Shown: positions 19,760 through 28,773 of the stretch, piece by piece | Layout: each line of letters opens with the position of its first letter | How positions within the stretch are numbered: position 1 is the first letter of the stretch | Source of the DNA: Prevotellaceae bacterium | Lineage (GTDB): Bacteria; Bacteroidota; Bacteroidia; Bacteroidales; Bacteroidaceae | Assembly (NCBI GenBank): GCA_029219385.1 | Contig: JAQXTH010000055.1 | Location: 1-64,000, forward strand | DNA: 64,000 nucleotides | Direction: 5' to 3' | Made by a program: the position numbers and the translations under genes | Notes under the pieces: generated by a model | What the model saw: the letters and a program-made list of their open reading frames with translations, nothing else | The model's database searches: none | Told to the model about the DNA's origin: nothing

Positions 19760-20953
19760 TCAACCCGGATATTCCTCAAGAGCCTTGCGCAACACCACCA
19801 TGGCTTTGGCAAGGTCTTCTTTGTTTAACACATAGGCCATGCGTACTTCGTTGCGACCCTCCGAAGGGTCGGTATAGAAACCCGAACCGGGAGCCATCAT
19901 CACTGTCTGACCCTCATAGGAGAAATCGGTGAGACACCAAATGCAAAACTTCTCGGCATCCTCCACCGGCAGTTTAACCATCGTGTAGAATGCACCCATC
20001 GGTGTGGGACTGTAGACACCCTCTATCTTATTCAACTCATCGAGCAAGAAATTACGGCGCAACAAATATTCCTCATAAACCTCGGCCATATACTCCTCAG
20101 GAGTGCTGAGCGAAGCCTCGGCAACCAATTGGCCGAAAAGCGGCGGACTAAGTCGGGCCTGACAAAATTTCATCACGGCACTGCGCACCTCCTTGTTTTT
20201 CGTGATCAACGCGCCAATGCGTATGCCACACTCGCTATATCGCTTTGAAACAGAATCTACCAATATCACATTATCTTCGATCCCCTCAAGGTGGCAGGCA
20301 GAGATATAGGGCTGCTTGGTGTAAATAAACTCACGATAAACCTCGTCGCTGATAAGATAAAGATTGTGCTTCTTCACGAGGTCACGTATTTGACGCATCT
20401 CCTTGCGCGAATAAAGATAGCCCGTAGGATTGTTGGGATTGCATATCAAAATGGCCTTGGTCTTGGGCGTGATCTGCTCTTCAAAAGCCTCGACCGACGG
20501 CAGCCGGAAACCATCTTCAATGCTCGTCTTTACTGACTTGACCACTGCACCCGCACTAATGGCAAACGCCATGTAGTTGGCGTATGAAGGGTCGGTCACA
20601 ATTATTTCGTCGCCTGGATTAAGGCAAGCCATATATGCAAACTGAATAGCCTCTGAGCCTCCGGCGGTAATGATAATCTCATCGGGGCTGAGGTCAATGC
20701 CATACTCGGCATAATAACTCACGAGTTTGGTGCGCAACGACTTGTTGCCCTGCGACGGACTATAAGACAAAATGTCCAGCCCTATGTTTCGGGCGGCTTC
20801 AAGTGCACACTGTGGTGTCTTGATGTCGGGTTGACCGATGTTGAGGTGATAGACGTGTATGCCGTTGCGCTTGGCTGCGTCGGCATAGCGTGCAAGTTTG
20901 CGAATTGGCGAGCTCGGCATATTTTGGGCGCGCTCTGAAATCTGAAGACCCAT
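19760..20953 (-). CDS. PLP-dependent class I/II aminotransferase (aspartate aminotransferase-like)
   Basis: Transfers amino groups between amino acids and 2-oxo acids using pyridoxal phosphate. The 397-aa fold type I protein has the N-P-N-N-P-T-G motif at 172-178, the pyridine-N Asp203 in I-S-D-E-V-Y, and the Schiff-base Lys237 in S-V-S-K-R-Y-S-E-C-G-I-R. That Lys is followed by the Arg that holds the phosphate. The start M-G-L-Q-I-S-E-R-A and the S-P-I-R-K-L segment mark an AspC-like group common in Bacteroidota. Substrate choice (Asp, Tyr or another) is not clear from sequence. Confidence 0.87.
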   Translation of the reverse strand: MGLQISERAQNMPSSPIRKLARYADAAKRNGIHVYHLNIGQPDIKTPQCALEAARNIGLDILSYSPSQGNKSLRTKLVSYYAEYGIDLSPDEIIITAGGSEAIQFAYMACLNPGDEIIVTDPSYANYMAFAISAGAVVKSVKTSIEDGFRLPSVEAFEEQITPKTKAILICNPNNPTGYLYSRKEMRQIRDLVKKHNLYLISDEVYREFIYTKQPYISACHLEGIEDNVILVDSVSKRYSECGIRIGALITKNKEVRSAVMKFCQARLSPPLFGQLVAEASLSTPEEYMAEVYEEYLLRRNFLLDELNKIEGVYSPTPMGAFYTMVKLPVEDAEKFCIWCLTDFSYEGQTVMMAPGSGFYTDPSEGRNEVRMAYVLNKEDLAKAMVVLRKALEEYPG

Positions 20954-20992
20954 TTATATTTTCTTTTAAATTTTATATTCATTTATGAAAAG

Positions 20993-21021
20993 CAAAGTTA
21001 GCACAATTTTTCAAAAACAAA
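20993..21021 (-). promoter_or_regulatory. promoter of the aminotransferase gene
   Basis: On the minus strand, TAACTTTG at 20993-21000 fits TAnnTTTG and TTTG at 21018-21021 lies 17 bp upstream, a little closer than the usual 19-21 bp. The start codon is 40 bp downstream. Confidence 0.55.
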
Positions 21022-21070
21022 CATAGAAAAACAATTTTCATTCACTATAAGTTCCCGAAATAGATACATA

Positions 21071-21107
21071 AAAAAGAGAGACCCATCGTTCAGACAAGTC
21101 TCTCTTT
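21071..21107 (-). terminator. terminator of the fasciclin-SusC-SusD operon
   Basis: A 10-bp perfect stem (AAAGAGAGAC at 21073-21082 with GTCTCTCTTT at 21098-21107) is followed on the minus strand by a T run. It lies 59 bp past the SusD stop and before the aminotransferase promoter. Confidence 0.8.
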
Positions 21108-21165
21108 GAGAATAAATGCTATTTCGTTAAGCAATCAAATTGCGAAACAAATCTTTAGGAATTTA

Positions 21166-23457
21166 TCACTTGGGCAAAGACAAATACCAGTTTGTCTTGT
21201 CAAGCAGTTTGGCCTTGAGGGCGGCATCAACATCGGCAGCAGGATCCGTAACGCTCTTGTTGCGTCGGGCAATCTTCCAGGCAAACCAATCGGTGCCGTT
21301 AAATCCGGCTTTATTTTTGTGTTCTGCAATACGGATAAGGTCGCCATAACGATTGCCTTCAAATGCTGTTTCAAGTGCGAGTTCATCAACAATGATGTTT
21401 TCAACAGCATTTTGAATAGCCTCTTTATCGGTCACGAGCAGTTCGTCACCATTATAGAGTGTCTTGGCGTATGCCTGCTGGTCAGCATACGAGAGATTGT
21501 TTGTGCGAGCATACTCCTCGGCAATCTTCTCTGCCACTTGGCGAGCATAAGTATAAACTGTATCATAGATACCACCGGTGGCGCCACAACCGCGCGAGTG
21601 AACACCGAAGCTCATACTATTTTCTCTTATATCCTGCCCTATCTGCCACTTGGCACCCGTGAAGTCGAGGAATGGATAACCGGTCATCCGTTTGGCCTCA
21701 TCGAGCGTGACATAATACATACCACCATTGTAGGCAGTGGGGTTAAGCAAGTAATCCACGTTGTACCATGTTGCCTGAATATCTTCGGGAATATCAGCAA
21801 GCGAAAGACCCGGGAAACTATCACACGGCGCAGCCGGAATAAAGTCACCGATATATCTCACACTGCCTTCACCATTATCATAAACAACAGTGGTAGAGTC
21901 GGAGACGTAGGCTACACCTTCAGTTGTACCAACTGTAGCATCTTTACCAACCTGAATGCCGGGGATAGTATCAATACGTATCAATGTGTCGACTGCAGCG
22001 TCCATCACTTTCACATATTTTGTCTGTTCTCTCACGAGGTCGTGAGTACCATAAGAAGGCAGAGTCTCATAGCAGAGGCCGTCTTTCAAGATACCAAACG
22101 CAAGCTGGGGGAAGCCCAAGCGGTTCACTGCCTCGGCATAGCGCAACAATACAACGGGAATGCGATAGAGAGGAATCTGGTAATTAAAAGAATGAGAGTA
22201 CGTACCAAAATTAAATGAAGAATATTCGGTAATATTATCCCAACCGGTAGGAGCGAACTTGTTGACAAGTCGAGTCTGAAGACCACTCTTGAGATTTTCT
22301 TTGGGAGCGTATCCCACAAGACGACCATCACCGCCTATAGCCTCCTCCATCTTGGCTATCTCACCGTCCATTTCAAATATATTATAACGCTGAGCCTTGT
22401 TGAGGCTGACATATTGTTCTGACGGTATCAACTGCATATATTGCTCATTAGCATCAGTTTGAATGGATGTTCCGCTCACAGTGGTCTTGAAGCCATACAT
22501 ATTTTGTATCTGTGTCAATACAGTACCCTTTGAATTGGTTGACGCACTTGTAGCTGCCGTGATATAATCACTAAGACCATACTTGAAAGCAGACAACAAC
22601 GAACCGCTCGAAACAAATTTTTCATCATCGCCCATTTTTCGATAAACATCGGCATTGTAAGTCCTATTGTTGAAAAATTTATCAGAGTTATAGGTAAGAT
22701 TGAAATAGTTGTAATAGTATTGTGCGGCATTGGCATAGTCATCGCTCATGAGATAAGCATCGGCCAAAACAATCTCGACAGGGAAGAAATTCTTGGTAGA
22801 ACTGTAAGTCTGAGTTCCGTTGTTAAATGAGCCATAGTTAGGAATACCCATGAGGCGCTGCAACTGATAAGCACGCTCCAAACCGTTTTCAACCAAAAGA
22901 GAAGCAATGTTTGAGGCGTTCATCTTGACAGCTGTCATCATGGCAGCGTCGGCCTCGTCGGTAGACCCCACCGGGGTGGTGACAAAGGGCACTTCGCCAT
23001 AGTTACGAACCAACTGGATATAAGCCCAAGCACGCATTGCCTGAACCTGAGCCCACTCGCGCTGCATGATTTTCACATTGTTTTCAGTGATGGTGGTATC
23101 AACGTTGGCAAGATAGAAGTTGCACGAGTTGACAATGTGGTAATAGTCAGCCACGTTGCACCATACCGACGAGCCATCGGCGGGGTTGTTGAAGTTCATC
23201 AGATCGTTGATGGAGTCGGTAGTATAAGTTCCACTCGTCACCATGTCGCTGCGGCTGGCATCGAGTATCACGGTGCGCTCTGCCACATTCTGTATGCTGC
23301 GCAAGATACCCAAAGCCGAGTAGATTGAGTCTGCTCCAAACTTATCATCCGTGGCATAACGATCCATATCGGGAGTGAGCATGTCTTCACACGATGTTGT
23401 CAACATGCACGCCGACAACACGAGTGTAAATAATGATATGATTGATTTTCTTTTCAT
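21166..23457 (-). CDS. SusD/RagB-family surface lipoprotein (module 2)
   Basis: Substrate-binding lid of a SusCD outer-membrane transporter, anchored by lipid on the cell surface. It has a signal peptide with lipobox L-T-T-S-C (Cys at about 23) followed by E-D-M. The N-terminal region has the tetratricopeptide-like pattern of SusD (W-A-Q-V-Q-A-M-R-A-W-A-Y-I-Q-L-V-R-N-Y-G, and V-P-F-V-T-T-P). The C-terminal E-L-A-L-E-T-A-F-E-G-N-R-Y-G-D-L-I-R matches the family E-R-x-x-E-L-x-x-E-G-x-R-x-x-D-L. At 763 aa it is longer than the usual 500-650, with extra sequence in the middle. It is the last gene of the operon, 12 bp after its SusC partner. Confidence 0.9.
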   Translation of the reverse strand: MKRKSIISLFTLVLSACMLTTSCEDMLTPDMDRYATDDKFGADSIYSALGILRSIQNVAERTVILDASRSDMVTSGTYTTDSINDLMNFNNPADGSSVWCNVADYYHIVNSCNFYLANVDTTITENNVKIMQREWAQVQAMRAWAYIQLVRNYGEVPFVTTPVGSTDEADAAMMTAVKMNASNIASLLVENGLERAYQLQRLMGIPNYGSFNNGTQTYSSTKNFFPVEIVLADAYLMSDDYANAAQYYYNYFNLTYNSDKFFNNRTYNADVYRKMGDDEKFVSSGSLLSAFKYGLSDYITAATSASTNSKGTVLTQIQNMYGFKTTVSGTSIQTDANEQYMQLIPSEQYVSLNKAQRYNIFEMDGEIAKMEEAIGGDGRLVGYAPKENLKSGLQTRLVNKFAPTGWDNITEYSSFNFGTYSHSFNYQIPLYRIPVVLLRYAEAVNRLGFPQLAFGILKDGLCYETLPSYGTHDLVREQTKYVKVMDAAVDTLIRIDTIPGIQVGKDATVGTTEGVAYVSDSTTVVYDNGEGSVRYIGDFIPAAPCDSFPGLSLADIPEDIQATWYNVDYLLNPTAYNGGMYYVTLDEAKRMTGYPFLDFTGAKWQIGQDIRENSMSFGVHSRGCGATGGIYDTVYTYARQVAEKIAEEYARTNNLSYADQQAYAKTLYNGDELLVTDKEAIQNAVENIIVDELALETAFEGNRYGDLIRIAEHKNKAGFNGTDWFAWKIARRNKSVTDPAADVDAALKAKLLDKTNWYLSLPK

Positions 23458-23469
23458 CGTTATGAATTT

Positions 23470-26400
23470 TTACAAGTTAATAGTAACACCAAAGTTAAAG
23501 CTGCGCGACGACGGAAGCAAGCCTGCGTCGATGCCTCTGTAAAGCACACCGTTGCCACAAGACACCTCGGGATCGGAGCCTGTATACTCAGACAATGTGA
23601 ACACGTTGTTGGCCTCAGCCCATACTGCCAAACCCTGCAACCATGTGAGAGAGAGAGGAAGGTCGTAGGTGAGACGGATATTCTTAAGTTTCAAGAACGA
23701 GCCATCTTCAATCCAGCGATCGGAGAAACGCTCATTGTTCACCCATTCAGACGAGCCTGCCAAGACGGCACGAGGAATGTTGGTCTCTTGTCCCTCGTAT
23801 GTCCAGCGATTGGCCATGGCCTTGCTCTGATTCCAAAGGTTGTTGCCGGCCTCGAGTTGAGAACGCTGATAGTTAAACACGTCGTTGCCAAGAGAATATT
23901 TGAATGTGGCATCAAGTTTGAAGTTCTTATAAACAAACGAAGTGAAGATATTTCCGTAGATATCGGGGTTGGCATCACCGATAACCACCTTGTCGGCCTC
24001 AGAAATCCAACCGTCACCGTTTTGGTCTACAAAGCGCACGTCGCCGGCCTTGAAGTTGCGGTAGGGATCACCGGAGTAACCGGTGGGATAACGCAGATAA
24101 CCATAAACATCACTGGCGGTGCTTGCCTCTTCGTTGCTCTTGAAGACGCCGTTGGTCTGATAGCCATAGAACACGCCTGCGGCATTGCCCACAGCAGTCA
24201 GGACATTGTCGGTTCCATAGATAGAAGAGGTATAGCCGTGAATTTTCTTGTAGACACTTGCCTTAGTTCCATCGGCTGCGAGGTTGTAGGTAGTGATGGT
24301 CGAAGCAGGCAGGTTTTTGATTTCGTTGCAATAGTGACCTATTGAGAAGCCTGCCTTCCACTTGAAGTTCTTGGTATTGATGATGGCAACATTGGCATTG
24401 ATGTCAAAACCCTTATTGGTCATCTCGCCACTGTTAGCCCACATAGAACTAAGACCGGTGAGATATTCAAGGTTGACTTTTGCCAAAAGGTTGGAAGTCT
24501 TGCTCCAATAGAAGTTCACACCCAAACCAACGCGGTTGTCGAGCAACGCTGTCTCAAGACCAAGGTTGAAGCGACGTGTGGTCTCCCACTGAATCTTTGA
24601 GTTGGAGATGTTTACCAAATTGATTGATGTTGCAGCATCGAGGTATTTCTGAATTTCAAAGAATGTGCGCGAAGCATAGTAGTCGATGTTGTCGTTGCCC
24701 GACTCTTCATAGCCGGCAGCCACTTTGAGATAGTTCACCACAGGCACCTTAAACCAAGGCTCAGAAGAAACCAACCATGCAGCCTGCAAAGAGGGGAAGA
24801 GACCCCAGTTCACGCCAAAGAGTTTGATACCTTCTTCGGTGTTGTCGCCAAAACGCGAAGAAGCCTCGGCTGTGATTGTTCCGTTCACATAATAGCGGTT
24901 TTTATAGTTGTAGGCAGCATCTACATAGTATGCCATGTTCATCCAATTATCATTGGCACCACCGTATGTGAGATATTGCAGATGTTCTGAGAGGTTTGGA
25001 GTCTTGTCGTTGGTATTGTTGTAACCTGCCACGTTGCTCTGCTTAAAGCCGAAAGAAGAAAGACGGAAACCTCCGGTTGCGCTCAGCGAGTGGGCACCAA
25101 ACTTCTTATTGGCAGTGAGGTAGAGATTATTGTAGATGGTTGTCTCGTCGGCAAACTGCGACTTCACGGCACTTGAGATAGTACCGATGCCCTCGCAGAA
25201 CTTGCTGGGCGTACCATCGTAGGGGAGATAATACAACTCAGAGACACGATTAAGACCATAGCTGAAACGGTCTGCCAACTGCAACCAAGAATTGATTTGG
25301 TAACGTGGATTTACATTGAGGTTGAATTGTGTCTGTTCCTGATAGTTCTTGTTGTCACCGTCACCGTTGAGCAAAATCCAATATGGATTGGCAAGCGGGT
25401 CGGTGCCATAGTTCTCAGAAAATCTGAAGGGGTTGTTCACATCGCTGAAAGTCTTACCCGAATAAACCTTGCCGTTGGGAGCAATGCGGTTAGACTGTGT
25501 GGTGGGATCCCAATAGAGGAAATAGTCGGTTATGCTAATCATAGAGGGAGCAACCGTTGCCAACACGTTGGGCGACGACATATTAGACGAAGCATAGCTC
25601 TGTGCCCAACCGTTGTCGCGCAGGTTATAGGTAACACGACCATAAGAGATGTCAAACGAAGCGTCGAGTTTGCTTGTGAGTATCACGTCGGTATTGAAAC
25701 GGACATTGAGACGGCTGAAATCGTTTTTCTTGGCTGTTGCGTCAGAAACGGTATATCCGAGCGAGAGACCATAGAGAGCGATGTCGTCACCACCTTGCAC
25801 GTTTACACGATAATTTTGAGTGAATGCAGACTGATAGAGACCTTTCTGCCAATCCGAATTGTTGTGATACAAATCATAATATGTATAAGCCTTGTCTTCG
25901 TTCATAAACGGCTCGGCAGCAATCTTCTGCAATGCCGTTGTTTGAGAAGAACCGTCGGTCGGGGTATATGTGCCGAGAATGCCGGTCATATAGTTGCGAT
26001 ACTGACTGCCGTTGAGAACGTCGATGGTGTTGGGACGTGTTTCAAATCCACCATAGAGACGCACGTTGATGCGAGTGGCACGCTCTTTGGCACGTTTGGT
26101 GGTGATTTCAATCACACCGTTGGCACCTTTTGCACCATAGAGAGCCGTTCCGGTGTTGAGCACTCTATAAGAAGCAATGTCTTCGGGGTCAATCACGTTC
26201 AACACGTTGTTGAAAAATCCCTGATGTAAGGCATTGCGGTCATACTGAGCATCCCAAATTACTCCGTCGACCACGATAAGTGGCTGGCTCACGGTGTTGA
26301 GCGAAGTGATACCGTTGATGTGCATATCGGCACCCTGACCCGGCATTCCACCGCGCATGGTGGTGTAGACAGCTGCGTTGAGAGTATTCTCTATGTCGGA

Positions 26401-26907
26401 CTCTACAGATATTGCCGAAGAGTTGGAGACAGAGCTCTCTGACTTGGTGAACACCTGGTTTGCACTCTTATAAAATGAGTTGAACACATTGCTATAGAGT
26501 TTGTAGGTCTGCTCACCATCTTTCACTGACACCTGAATGGGGTTGTATTCGGGAGTAGAAAGATAAAGAGTAGTTTCAAACTCGGGCACGGAAACAGTAT
26601 ATTTACCATCTTCGCCCGTCATGGCCGAATAACGAGGGTCGTTGAGCGACTGCACGCGCACACCGGCAAGAGGAGCCTTTGTGGCAGCATCAATCACAAT
26701 ACCCTTGACCTCGCGCATTGGATAGGTAGGGGTTTTTGCAACAACCGGACGCTTAATGGCAACCTCTTCCTCGTCTGCTTCGTTGTCATCGCCTGTCACA
26801 TCGTCCTGAGCATGGAGGGGTGTGAGACCGGCAAGCAAGAAGAGGCACAAGCCTGCGCCGAAAATCTTACCTAACAGATAATTGCTGAATATCTTTTTCA
26901 TTGTCAT
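23470..26907 (-). CDS. SusC/RagA-family TonB-linked outer-membrane protein (module 2)
   Basis: TonB-dependent barrel that pairs with the SusD lipoprotein. It has 1145 aa with a signal peptide ending near L-H-A-Q-D-D, then an unusual acidic stretch (D-D-N-E-A-D-E-E-E). A carboxypeptidase-regulatory-like domain follows (V-K-G-I-V-I-D-A-A-T-K-A-P-L-A-G-V at about 65-81), then the plug with P-L-I-V-V-D-G-V-I-W and Y-G-A-K-G-A-N-G-V-I-E-I-T-T. The C-terminus is the barrel end (F-N-F-G-V-T-I-N-L). Plug motifs are looser than in module 1. The likely cargo is unknown; no hydrolase in the operon points to a polysaccharide. Confidence 0.92.
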   Translation of the reverse strand: MTMKKIFSNYLLGKIFGAGLCLFLLAGLTPLHAQDDVTGDDNEADEEEVAIKRPVVAKTPTYPMREVKGIVIDAATKAPLAGVRVQSLNDPRYSAMTGEDGKYTVSVPEFETTLYLSTPEYNPIQVSVKDGEQTYKLYSNVFNSFYKSANQVFTKSESSVSNSSAISVESDIENTLNAAVYTTMRGGMPGQGADMHINGITSLNTVSQPLIVVDGVIWDAQYDRNALHQGFFNNVLNVIDPEDIASYRVLNTGTALYGAKGANGVIEITTKRAKERATRINVRLYGGFETRPNTIDVLNGSQYRNYMTGILGTYTPTDGSSQTTALQKIAAEPFMNEDKAYTYYDLYHNNSDWQKGLYQSAFTQNYRVNVQGGDDIALYGLSLGYTVSDATAKKNDFSRLNVRFNTDVILTSKLDASFDISYGRVTYNLRDNGWAQSYASSNMSSPNVLATVAPSMISITDYFLYWDPTTQSNRIAPNGKVYSGKTFSDVNNPFRFSENYGTDPLANPYWILLNGDGDNKNYQEQTQFNLNVNPRYQINSWLQLADRFSYGLNRVSELYYLPYDGTPSKFCEGIGTISSAVKSQFADETTIYNNLYLTANKKFGAHSLSATGGFRLSSFGFKQSNVAGYNNTNDKTPNLSEHLQYLTYGGANDNWMNMAYYVDAAYNYKNRYYVNGTITAEASSRFGDNTEEGIKLFGVNWGLFPSLQAAWLVSSEPWFKVPVVNYLKVAAGYEESGNDNIDYYASRTFFEIQKYLDAATSINLVNISNSKIQWETTRRFNLGLETALLDNRVGLGVNFYWSKTSNLLAKVNLEYLTGLSSMWANSGEMTNKGFDINANVAIINTKNFKWKAGFSIGHYCNEIKNLPASTITTYNLAADGTKASVYKKIHGYTSSIYGTDNVLTAVGNAAGVFYGYQTNGVFKSNEEASTASDVYGYLRYPTGYSGDPYRNFKAGDVRFVDQNGDGWISEADKVVIGDANPDIYGNIFTSFVYKNFKLDATFKYSLGNDVFNYQRSQLEAGNNLWNQSKAMANRWTYEGQETNIPRAVLAGSSEWVNNERFSDRWIEDGSFLKLKNIRLTYDLPLSLTWLQGLAVWAEANNVFTLSEYTGSDPEVSCGNGVLYRGIDAGLLPSSRSFNFGVTINL

Positions 26908-26928
26908 TGATTTTTAAAGTTAAAAGAC

Positions 26929-28725
26929 TTACTCATCTTTCGCAACCAACAATATGCAGTCTATGCGCAGGTTGGGCGTGCAGGTCTTGCGGTCCGCCAA
27001 CTTGATGGCACTGGTGATTGTAAGCATAGGATTAGATTTACTTATACCATAATAGCATACATCAAACTTGTAATCTTCAAACAACTTGATGGTATCTATC
27101 TTTGTCACATCGGTAGTGAAAGTTCCATTTTTGCCACCGGTCGAGTTTACAGTGATCTGCTTACCCTTTTCATCGAAATCGTAGGTAAGAGTAGCAGTAA
27201 ACTTGTTGGCCTTTGGGTTAAGGTTGAGACTGTCGGTGATATTTTCGGGCACGAAAACTGCGTAGATGTCGTATGTGCCCGACAAAATATTTGGCAAGTT
27301 GAATGTCACCACCGGGTTGGCTGCCGAAGAAGACGGCACAAACTCTTGATATGCATCATTGCTGAGTTTGCCGATAATCTTGTTGTTGCGCGTTCCTTCT
27401 GAAACGGTATATCTTACACCCGTGGGAGAAGCAGTCGACAACGACTTTGAGTATTGGCTGTTTACAATAAAACCGCCCGCGGTTTCATATTCCAGATCAA
27501 ACTGCCAAGACTTGTTGGCCTTGAAGTTGAAATTGTCTACAATGAATACATAGCCGTTTGAAGCCTCGATAGGTGTCTGTCCATCGGTGAGAGTGCGACA
27601 GAGAGGCGCATGCTGATGATATTTGCTGCCTGAATAATAAAAATCCACAGACACAAGCGAGTCAGCTGTTTCAAAGAAATTCTTAACACTCTCCACAGAT
27701 GCATTTTTCACGTCAAAAGTGGGTTGCTCGTTAAGGCTATAATACATATTTTTAAACAACGCACTGATAGCCTCAGCCTCCTGCAGCGAGTCGGCATCGA
27801 TAGAGTCAGTATAGAGATTGGCTTTCTCATCAAGATAAGAATATGCCTTCTTATAATTATAGAAAGTCTTGGCATGGTCAAGAGCCTCACGCCACGCATT
27901 GTTTGTGAAATAAATGGCAGCGGTGAGCGAGTCTGCATCAGTTGCCACAAGTGGCATCACCTTGTTTGCCTCGATGAAAACAGAGTCGACAAACTGCATT
28001 TCACCATCAACGATCGAACCCTCCGTACTTGCTCTCTCATCAAACATAAGAGTGTCCTTGGAGATAACATACTGATAGAGGTCTGAGATCTCAGGATAAA
28101 CAGCGAGCACCTCCTTGAGGTCGTAAGCATAGGGAATATAAGAGTTGAGCAAATGAACTGTTCCGTTTGTGGAAGGAATGTTCTTATATTCTCCCGATGT
28201 GATGTCTACACCCTTGATGGTGTTGCCCGGCACATCATAATCGGCATATTTTCCGTTGGCTAAAGCAATGCGCTTAGACACGGGATAACTGCCATTGTAG
28301 TCGAAATAAGAAAGGTGGTTCTGCACAAACTGCTTCTCAACAGTCTTATATTTGTCGGCTGCACCCACAATATCACCACCCTCTTCGAGGCGTTTGGCCT
28401 CGTCGAGCATATCAAGCCACTTCTGTGCATCATAAGTACCATCTTTGGGTGCCCACACTGTGAGTGACTTATCGGTCTTGAGCAATTCGGCATAAGTGAG
28501 CGCGGCGGGAACACCATAGGCTTTCTTATTTACGATTGCCTTTGTCAATATATTGGTAAAGTCGTTACACTCTCCGGTGGCAACAACATTTTCCCATAAC
28601 GTGCCGGAAGCATTGGTGGAATTGATGTCGAAGTGATCGTCCGTACACGAACCGAGACCAAACACGGTCATCAACCCGAGGAAACCGCCGGCGAGCCATT
28701 TTACATATTTGTTTTTCATAGTCAA
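26929..28725 (-). CDS. fasciclin-like surface lipoprotein (module 2)
   Basis: Probable surface lipoprotein with a FAS1 (fasciclin) domain. The 598 aa include a signal peptide and lipobox G-L-G-S-C near residue 27. The first 180 residues follow the FAS1 plan: F-T-N-I-L-T-K-A, then S-L-T-V-W-A-P-K-D-G-T-Y-D (H1-like box), N-H-L-S-Y, and finally N-G-T-V-H-L-L-N-S-Y-I-P-Y (H2-like box). The C-terminal half looks like beta-sandwich binding domains. It lies 48 bp after SusD-1 and 21 bp before SusC-2, so it opens the second module. Function as an accessory binding or adhesion protein is inferred from FAS1 biology and position. Confidence 0.75.
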   Translation of the reverse strand: MTMKNKYVKWLAGGFLGLMTVFGLGSCTDDHFDINSTNASGTLWENVVATGECNDFTNILTKAIVNKKAYGVPAALTYAELLKTDKSLTVWAPKDGTYDAQKWLDMLDEAKRLEEGGDIVGAADKYKTVEKQFVQNHLSYFDYNGSYPVSKRIALANGKYADYDVPGNTIKGVDITSGEYKNIPSTNGTVHLLNSYIPYAYDLKEVLAVYPEISDLYQYVISKDTLMFDERASTEGSIVDGEMQFVDSVFIEANKVMPLVATDADSLTAAIYFTNNAWREALDHAKTFYNYKKAYSYLDEKANLYTDSIDADSLQEAEAISALFKNMYYSLNEQPTFDVKNASVESVKNFFETADSLVSVDFYYSGSKYHQHAPLCRTLTDGQTPIEASNGYVFIVDNFNFKANKSWQFDLEYETAGGFIVNSQYSKSLSTASPTGVRYTVSEGTRNNKIIGKLSNDAYQEFVPSSSAANPVVTFNLPNILSGTYDIYAVFVPENITDSLNLNPKANKFTATLTYDFDEKGKQITVNSTGGKNGTFTTDVTKIDTIKLFEDYKFDVCYYGISKSNPMLTITSAIKLADRKTCTPNLRIDCILLVAKDE

Positions 28726-28773
28726 TTCGTTTTTGAATCTTTTCTGTTAGTTGTTAATAGACCACCGGTGTGA

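Noticed and set aside
21106-26229. Long plus-strand frames (up to 370 codons) opposite SusC/SusD-2
   Set aside because: Antisense shadows of clearly real SusC/SusD genes with family motifs; no domain or promoter of their own.
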